Part shown: positions 58,131 through 64,000 of the stretch, piece by piece
How positions within the stretch are numbered: position 1 is the first letter of the stretch
Layout of the letters: each line of letters begins with the position of its first letter
Assembly (NCBI GenBank): GCA_017654935.2
Contig: CM065686.1
Coordinates: 36,548,536-36,612,535 of the forward strand
Origin: Phymorhynchus buccinoides
Taxonomy: Eukaryota > Mollusca > Gastropoda > Neogastropoda > Raphitomidae
Length of the DNA: 64,000 bases
Direction: 5' to 3'
The notes under the pieces: generated by a model
What the model was told of the DNA's origin: nothing
The model's database searches: none
Seen by the model: only the letters and a program-made list of their open reading frames with translations
Position numbers and translations under genes: made by a program

Positions 58131-58611
58131 TTCTTCTTCTTCTCCTTTTTCGTTTTCGTTGATCGCTCAAACAATTTCCCATCATATGATGCGTCATGCT
58201 ACCATTATGCGTCTAACTAAGCAATAAAGTTAGGCCCAGCAAGGCTGAAGAACATCTTTCAAAAAGTTTTTAGAAAAGAGGTAGGAGAATGGACCAATAA
58301 GGCAGAAAGATAGTACAGTGGAACCTCCCTTATAAGACCTCCCATTATAAGACTCCCTCCCATATAAGACCTACTTCTCTTGCCCTTCTTTGTAAATATT
58401 AAAATTACCTCCCTTATAAGACCTCATTTTGGATTATTTTTGAAGGTCTTATAAATATAAGGGAGGCTCCATCGTAGATGTCAGTAAACAAGGGAAAAGG
58501 CAGAGTCAAAGAGTAACAGATTTTAGGAATTTACAAGCACAGAACTTCCAGAAGGTGGGGGAACTATTTGTGCAAAAGACTCCCCCACCCCCAGTATCCT
58601 CATGGGGGGTT
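58131..58611 (-). mobile_element. Family C SINE, copy 5, interrupted by B
   Basis: (TTC)n at the left, then GATCGCTCAAACAATTTCCC to TGGACCAATAAGGCAGAAAG. A family B element and the rest of C follow. ACATGTTC occurs near both ends as a possible target duplication. Confidence 0.88.
58316..58474. mobile_element. Family B TA-target MITE, copy 5, nested in C
   Basis: CAGTGGAACCTCCCTTATAA to GGGAGGCTCCATCG with TA on both sides. The empty site GATAGTAGATGACAG in other C copies shows that exactly TA was duplicated. Confidence 0.95.
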
Positions 58612-58885
58612 CAACATGTTCAAGGAAACAATAGGTTAACGAGGCTTCTGGTGGCCCAACGAAAGATGACTCTACCGGCTTATTTTCCTTCTCTTTGTTA
58701 AATAAAAGGTAAGATCTATTTTTGCCGCTCGCGGGCGAGAAAGAATGAGAGTTTGTTGTTGCTAAAAAGCTGTCTTCAAATGGAACGACACCTGGTGGCA
58801 AGGGCTAAGGACCTTAACTCCACTTAAGCAGCTCATTGACTGAGTGATGGTGGATGGATTGACTGGATTGATTAATCGATCAATA

Positions 58886-59290
58886 GGAATTGTTCGGAAA
58901 TAATTAAGGGGAGTAATTTCATGGTGTGTAGGAGTTATCTTGCCTATTTCAATCGGTCAAACAGGGGAAGTTACTCTGCCATCAGGTATATCCCCAGCCC
59001 TCGCTTCTTGTGTTTGAGGAGACACACAGCATGTAGAACGCTGTGCGTCATTCCGAAATTGATGTAATTTATATTTTTACGTCACAGTTTGCAAGTACTA
59101 TCACTTTGTAGCAACTGGTCACCCCTTATTTTTCTACAAAATGTTTGCAAGTCGCTGACTCGCATCTTGCGGTTTCAAGCTTCGACGCCATTGTTGCATT
59201 GTTGCTATGGTATTTGACCGAGTAATGGAGGTAAACAACTCTAATTTTGACGAAGTGCTCTCCCCTATTTTTTTCCGAATATTGTCTATT
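58886..59290 (+). repeat. Family M dispersed repeat, copy 2
   Basis: Matches 13832-14175 with about 60 extra bases (ACGTCACAGTTTGCAAGTAC region). Confidence 0.8.
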
Positions 59291-59334
59291 GACTGATTAG
59301 TTTCATTGACCGATCAGCTGATTTGTCCTGTTTA

Positions 59335-59493
59335 CCGTATTTTACGGACTATAAGGCGATACTTTTTTCCTAGACTGAGACCCCTGCGCCTTATAATGTG
59401 ACTGATAAAATAGTAAGAAACTATAGTAACAAAATCTGAATTTTGTGGTTTTTTAAAAAAATAATAATAAATTGGGTAGTCCGTAAAATACAG
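59335..59493. mobile_element. Family J MITE, copy 4
   Basis: CCGTATTTTACGGACTATAA and AGTCCGTAAAATACAG ends with TA on both sides. Confidence 0.9.
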
Positions 59494-59499
59494 TAATTG

Positions 59500-60180
59500 A
59501 TTAGTTTTATCCTGTGGTGATCCTTTGTGATAACATTTGTATGTGATACATTCCACTGCAGTGTGAATGTCATAACTGTTAAGATGAAGAAAAGGTTTGA
59601 GTTGTAGCTCGGTGTTAGCATGGGTGTAACTTTTTTTCCTTTTTCACAAGGATTTCCCTTTTTTTTAAAATAGATTTTGCCTGAAAAGGAAGGGTTTTTT
59701 TCATTCGTTAAAAAAAATCTTTGTGCATCTACTGTATTTTTCAAACATTAGAAAATAAACGTTTGTATAAATTGTGCTTTCAAATAAAAACTTTAAACTT
59801 TGTCTTGGAATGGCAGGAGATTTCCATGGTGTCATAATCAGATCGCCATCATTATCATTGTTGAACTGGAGTTGAAATGTTCGCCAAGTTTCCAGAAACC
59901 GCTTATTGAACATCGCCTAAGCTGTATTACAGCATGTTAATTTAATAATAATGTTGATTTATACTGTGCCTATTCTCTAAGTTAAGGTTATAAGCGCTTT
60001 ACATATCTAGCACACATATGTACAACTGACGATTTATTTGCATAACATTATTTCCTTATCCAAAAATCCTGACAAGACTTTTTTTTTATTACTGTTTTTG
60101 TTACTTTATTGTTACCAACTTAGCTAAATATGGTTAATTTTTAAGAAATGGTCAAACTGTAATAATATTTAATGTTATTG
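59500..60180. other. Non-coding with LINE-tail remnant
   Basis: TTATAAGCGCTTTACATATC near 59990 resembles a CR1/L2 LINE tail on the minus strand. Nothing else. Confidence 0.4.
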
Positions 60181-60184
60181 ATCT

Positions 60185-60337
60185 GGGACGGTATTCATGT
60201 CGAGATAGCATGAGACTTAGCATGATGCTAACTTAGAAGCTCTTCCAATGTCCTATAGGATTTAATAGGACTTTTGGAAGAGCTTCTAAGTTAGCATCAT
60301 GCTAAGTCTCATGCTATCTCGACATGAATACCGTCCC
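60185..60337. repeat. Near-perfect 153 bp palindrome
   Basis: Left arm from GGGACGGTATTCATGTCGAG, right arm ending CTCGACATGAATACCGTCCC. The arms are about 72 bp and mirror each other with one small mismatch near the loop; the loop is about 8 bases. No second copy in the window. Confidence 0.95.
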
Positions 60338-60661
60338 TGTAAAACTTCCTTTTTTATAAACCAAGCAAACATTCCTTTCAAGGGGAAAAAACATAGCATT
60401 TTCCCCAGGGCTGTGTTAATACAAGGTACAAGTGCAGATTCAATAGAAGAATGATCTTTAATTAAGTAATCCTTTGTTTGCTTGTCCATGTGTTTTGTTT
60501 GTTGGCTTGCATGTTCAAGCTCTTGTTTTTTGTAGTATTTTATATTTTAAGTCGGAGCTTTATGAATAACACCAAGTCCAACGAAAAATGAATGTCAACA
60601 TGCTTGTAAGATCATTTGTCTCGTTTCAGATTGCGTTCACTCTGTGCTGGCATGGTGCATT

Positions 60662-61470
60662 TTTAAAGGGGCACCCTGACGGGTGAGGTTTTGCAAGAAA
60701 CACGTCGAGATCACCAGGAAAACACCCTTTACAGAGATCGCAACACTCACTTTGCTCTGGTTTCCCATAAATCAAATCAGCGATTCCTCCTTGGCGGAGG
60801 TGCTGGAAGTCAGATTTTGTCAGTGAAAGAGAAGGCATGTGCCTTCTCTTTTCTAATGGCCGCCTGAGTCGCTTAGACCAAATCACAAAATTTCCACAAT
60901 ACAAGCATTTTTTTACAGTTTACCAAAAGGAGTTTTCCCCAAAGACTGTATAGGGGAAGATAAGCATCCGGTCTCTTTTCCCTATATGAGTAGTGAGGAC
61001 AGAAACACTGGTTATGTCCCTTTTAAACAGGACACATTTTACATGGCGATAGGCCAGTTGAATTCTCCATTCAAGTTCCAGTCTGAGTTTTGGGATAGCC
61101 GTCACTGTGAATGGTGTACTGTCGACACTAACGATAACTCTATCAGCCCGGTTCGCCGAGCTCTTAAGTAATCCATCTTACCCTTTTAGAATATCTTTGG
61201 TTTCGCTCACAACAAAGGAAATAGCTCCAATTTTTTTTTTATTGCACTACAAAGAAGAAAAAGCTTCAACCACTCGAGTGGCCTCCACCCACCCCGTCCA
61301 AAATGGCTTCTCTCTCCGGCAACTCCGCCAAGGAGGAATCTCCAATTTTACGGTTTGATTTCTAGGAAACCAGAGCAAAATGAGTGTTGCGATCTCTGTA
61401 CATGGTGTTTTCCTGGTGATCTCGACGTGTTTTTAGCAAAAAAACACATCCGTCAGGGTGCCCCTTTAAA
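60662..61470. mobile_element. Family I inverted-repeat element, copy 2, interrupted by H
   Basis: TTTAAAGGGGCACCCTGACG and GTCAGGGTGCCCCTTTAAA ends; GAAACACGTCGAGATCACCA mirrored inside. A family H element sits at 60936-61200. Confidence 0.9.
60936..61200. mobile_element. Family H element, copy 2, nested in I
   Basis: TTT on both sides (60933-60935, 61201-61203). The uninterrupted family I copy at 50683 reads GGAGTTTCGCTC here, so the site is duplicated by 3 bp. Ends contain CCAAAGA and TCTTTGG. Confidence 0.88.
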
Positions 61471-61479
61471 GGAAGGCCT

Positions 61480-62950
61480 GACAATCTTGTACTTTATTAG
61501 TCACCCAGTGACCCTCCTCATGTGTATGACCCTCAGTCTCCAGGGTTCACACGGTCTTTGAAAGTCTTTCAAAATTGGCTTTAGTCTGTGAAAATCGTGA
61601 AATGGTTTGTGAGAAAGTCATTGATGCCTAAAAGAAAAGTCATTGACACCATAAAATATGTTGGTTTTCTTCCAGAATTCATAAAGAAGCAATTTAATTT
61701 CTCTTATTTTCCATCAAGCAGATGTCCTCAATTTGCTGAGAATTACTTCCCTTCACTATATCCGGGTCTTTTGGCTACAGCGGTGCAGCTTGATCGATCA
61801 TGATCAAATTCAAAGCAATTCTTCATCATTGCATGTTGTGAGAGGTCTTTGAAAATAGGATAACGGGTCTTTGAAAAGGTCTTTGAAAGTTTGTGAATTT
61901 TGATATGCAAAATCTGTGTGAACCCTCTAAGTCTGCTTCTTTCAGTTTTATGAAAATAATCCAGTGATCGCGTTTACTGGTAATTATCAGTAAAATACTG
62001 ATTGTAAAACCAAAATACTGAGAGAGAAAAAGTGAAAAACCAAAATACTGAAACAAAATTGACCTGTCAGTTCCAGGGACCAAATTTTTTCCTAGGACTG
62101 GTAACTTGTTTAACATGTGCTTTGATATTGTGGTTTTCACTGGTTTTTGTTTCTCTGGGACTGGTTTTGATCAGTTGTTCGGGGGGCATTATCGCTGATG
62201 GGACTGGTTTTCAAATTTCCAAGCGCAATCACTGATTATCCTAGGCGTATCCTAATCCTATCCCTTTTCTAAAAATGGCAGAATGCTGCTTCTCTGTTCT
62301 CAGTAAAAAAAATTCAGTGCGAAAATTTGAGGGTGTGTGTGACTAAAGTACAAGATAGCCGAAGGCCGCAATGACCTTACTATGCAATGTCAACGAGCAC
62401 TTTTTCTTTGGGTGTATGTAACTCTGTATAGTAGTGATTACAATGGAAAACGTCCCATGACTTGTGCCATTCATACACACAATGTACCTGCACATAGTGT
62501 TGGATCTCAGCTAGAGTGTTGTCTTGTTCTTGTGCGGAGTACTTGAGGTTTTATGAGTGTACACTTATACTACAGTTATTACTTTCTACCTACGTCTCTT
62601 TTTAGAAATTCTCTGTTGACTCCCTCTCATTTTGTTACTTTCTTGAACTCCCCCTCCCACACCTTCCTCCTTGCTTTTGTCACCCCACTCCCATTTTCTC
62701 CTTGTCCCAGTGTAGTCCGTTGTTGGTGTTTTCTTTTACCTTTTCTTTCTTTCTTACTTCTTCGTCTTATATATATGTTACAGTAAATTCATCAAATCAG
62801 GAAATTTATAAATTTACTGATTTGATTAATTTACTGTAACATATATATATATATATATTTTTTTTTTTAATCTTGTCTACAATGTTTCTACCTTTGTGTT
62901 CCATTCTCCTGTTGCTGTTTTTGTTTGTTTGGTTGGTTATTGTTCTGAAC
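61480..62950. other. Non-coding, nothing recognised
   Basis: A TA-rich hairpin lies around 62765-62850 (TACAGTAAATTCATCAAATC and its mirrored copy). No coding signal; the apparent frames have no family features. Confidence 0.45.
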
Positions 62951-62955
62951 TCTCT

Positions 62956-63533
62956 TTAGCCCTTTCACTGCCAGACATCTTTGAGCCAAAAATTTCCATT
63001 AGACTTACTTGGCTACTGAAAAGATTTTGTCTGCAATATTGCTGGATTTCTCTGTAACACATTTAGAATAGGGTCCCCCCCGTGGGGATACTGGGGGTTC
63101 TTTTGTATAAATAGTTCCCCCACCTTCTGGAAGTTCTGTGCTTGTAACTTCCTCTAATCTGTCACTCCCTTTGACTCTGCCTTTTCCCTTTGCTTACTGT
63201 CATCTACTATCTTTCTGCCTTACCAGTCCATTCTCCTGCCTTTTTTCACTAAACACTTTCAAAAAAGATTTCCTCCAGCCGAAGTCGGACTTGCTGGGCC
63301 TAACTATTTATTAGTTGGGTGCATAACGGCAGCATGACGCATCTGCGCTCATAATTGACAGGAAACTGTCTGAGCGATCGAAGAAGAAGAAGAAGAAGAA
63401 TAGGGTCAATCCTTACTACCCAAATTTAGGAACACAATATCATTGAATAATAGACCCTGATTTCAAGAGTTTAATGACATGGGTGTTAAATCATTTTGGT
63501 GCAAAAATGCGACATTGGCGGTGAAAGGGTTAA
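62956..63533 (+). mobile_element. Family A piggyBac-like MITE, copy 6, interrupted by C
   Basis: CCCTTTCACTGCCA (target mutated to TTAG) and TTGGCGGTGAAAGGG with TTAA. A family C SINE is inserted at 63076-63396. Confidence 0.9.
63076..63396 (+). mobile_element. Family C SINE, copy 6, complete, nested in A
   Basis: CCCCCGTGGGGATACTGGGG, TATAAATAGTTCCCCCACC, and a (GAA)n tail. Target duplication AGAATAGGGTC (11 bp) at 63065-63075 and 63397-63407; the empty site is readable from other A copies. Confidence 0.95.
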
Positions 63534-63539
63534 TTATTA

Positions 63540-63880
63540 TTATCCACATTTATGTGGGTTTTTTTATCCTGGGTAGTGTTCATGGCATGCCGGGTATTTT
63601 GTTTATTTGATTATTTATTTTTTAATACTGTTATTAGTAATAGTAGTGATGGTAGTAGTATGTTTGGTGTGTTGGTGGTGGTGATATTGGTAGTAACTGA
63701 GAAAGAGCGTCAGAACGATGCTCATTCAAAACTGTTAGCGGCTTTATACTTGTCTTTTTCAGAGAATTACGGTAATGTCTTTTTCAAAGAAATATTTATC
63801 ACTTCTGCTGCAGAGGTTGGGTTTTGCTGATTTTGTTTTTTGTTATGTATTAGTATTTCTGTGAATAAGAACTTGTTGAT
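63540..63880. other. Non-coding, nothing recognised
   Basis: TAG/GTGGTG-rich simple sequence between 63630 and 63690; no support for a coding region. Confidence 0.45.
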
Positions 63881-63883
63881 ACA

Positions 63884-64000
63884 GTCAAACCTCTATTTTA
63901 AGACTTTCAAAAAGTCAGGAAAACCCGGTCTTAAATTGGAGGGAGTCTTATACAGGAGGTCATTTTCATAGGAAAAGTTCAGCATCCGTTCCCAAAACGT
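63884..64000. mobile_element. Family B relative, truncated by the window end
   Basis: CAGTCAAACCTCTATTTTAA, GGTCTTAAATTGGAGGGAGT and TCTTATACAGGAGGTC resemble a diverged family B left part, preceded by TA. Confidence 0.5.

Noticed and set aside
62553..62786. 77-codon hydrophobic frame
   Set aside because: Pyrimidine-rich sequence gives Ser/Leu/Phe/Pro by composition; no splice partners or family features.
63552..63830. 92-codon frame near the window end
   Set aside because: Passes through GTGGTG/TAG simple sequence with no recognisable motif.

Overview
The window is nuclear DNA from an intron-rich animal. Small coding islands sit in long non-coding stretches filled with short inverted-repeat transposons, SINEs, LINE tails and very long CT/GT microsatellites. 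Gene content (DCPS, a GDP-fucose-transporter-like protein, a 14-3-3) and repeat style suggest a lophotrochozoan, most likely a marine gastropod mollusc. That placement is inference and cannot be proven from the window alone. No prokaryotic features, CRISPR arrays or rRNA were seen.

Layout. (1) 892-13078, plus strand: the 3' part of a multi-exon gene I do not recognise. Seven phase-compatible exons encode 348 residues, with a charged, disordered N-terminal part and a hydrophobic Pro-punctuated C-terminal domain; its 5' exons lie outside the window. (2) 13079-21950: AT-rich sequence, possible 3' UTR and repeats. (3) 21951-29018, plus: complete four-exon DCPS, the scavenger mRNA decapping enzyme (323 aa), with the HIT triad intact. 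(4) 29019-41058: repeats, including a hAT-like element that starts 21 bp after the DCPS stop codon, followed by sequence that may be a long 3' UTR of the next gene. (5) 41059-41892, minus: a single-exon, divergent 14-3-3 protein (277 aa). (6) 42000-53200: repeats only, including two solo LTRs with target-site duplications and LINE fragments. (7) 53310-55391, plus: a two-exon nucleotide-sugar transporter related to SLC35C1. (8) 55392-64000: repeats and apparently unique non-coding sequence.

The four genes do not look like a pathway; they are neighbours only. What ties the window together is transposon activity around exons. Several short elements lie within a few tens of bases of splice sites. 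One inserted exactly at a splice donor and duplicated it. The end of one DCPS exon plus its donor was amplified in tandem.

Nested insertions (B in A, B in C, C in A, A in V, G in F, H in I, a solo LTR in O) give a relative age order for the families. Letters A to X are local names used only in this annotation.
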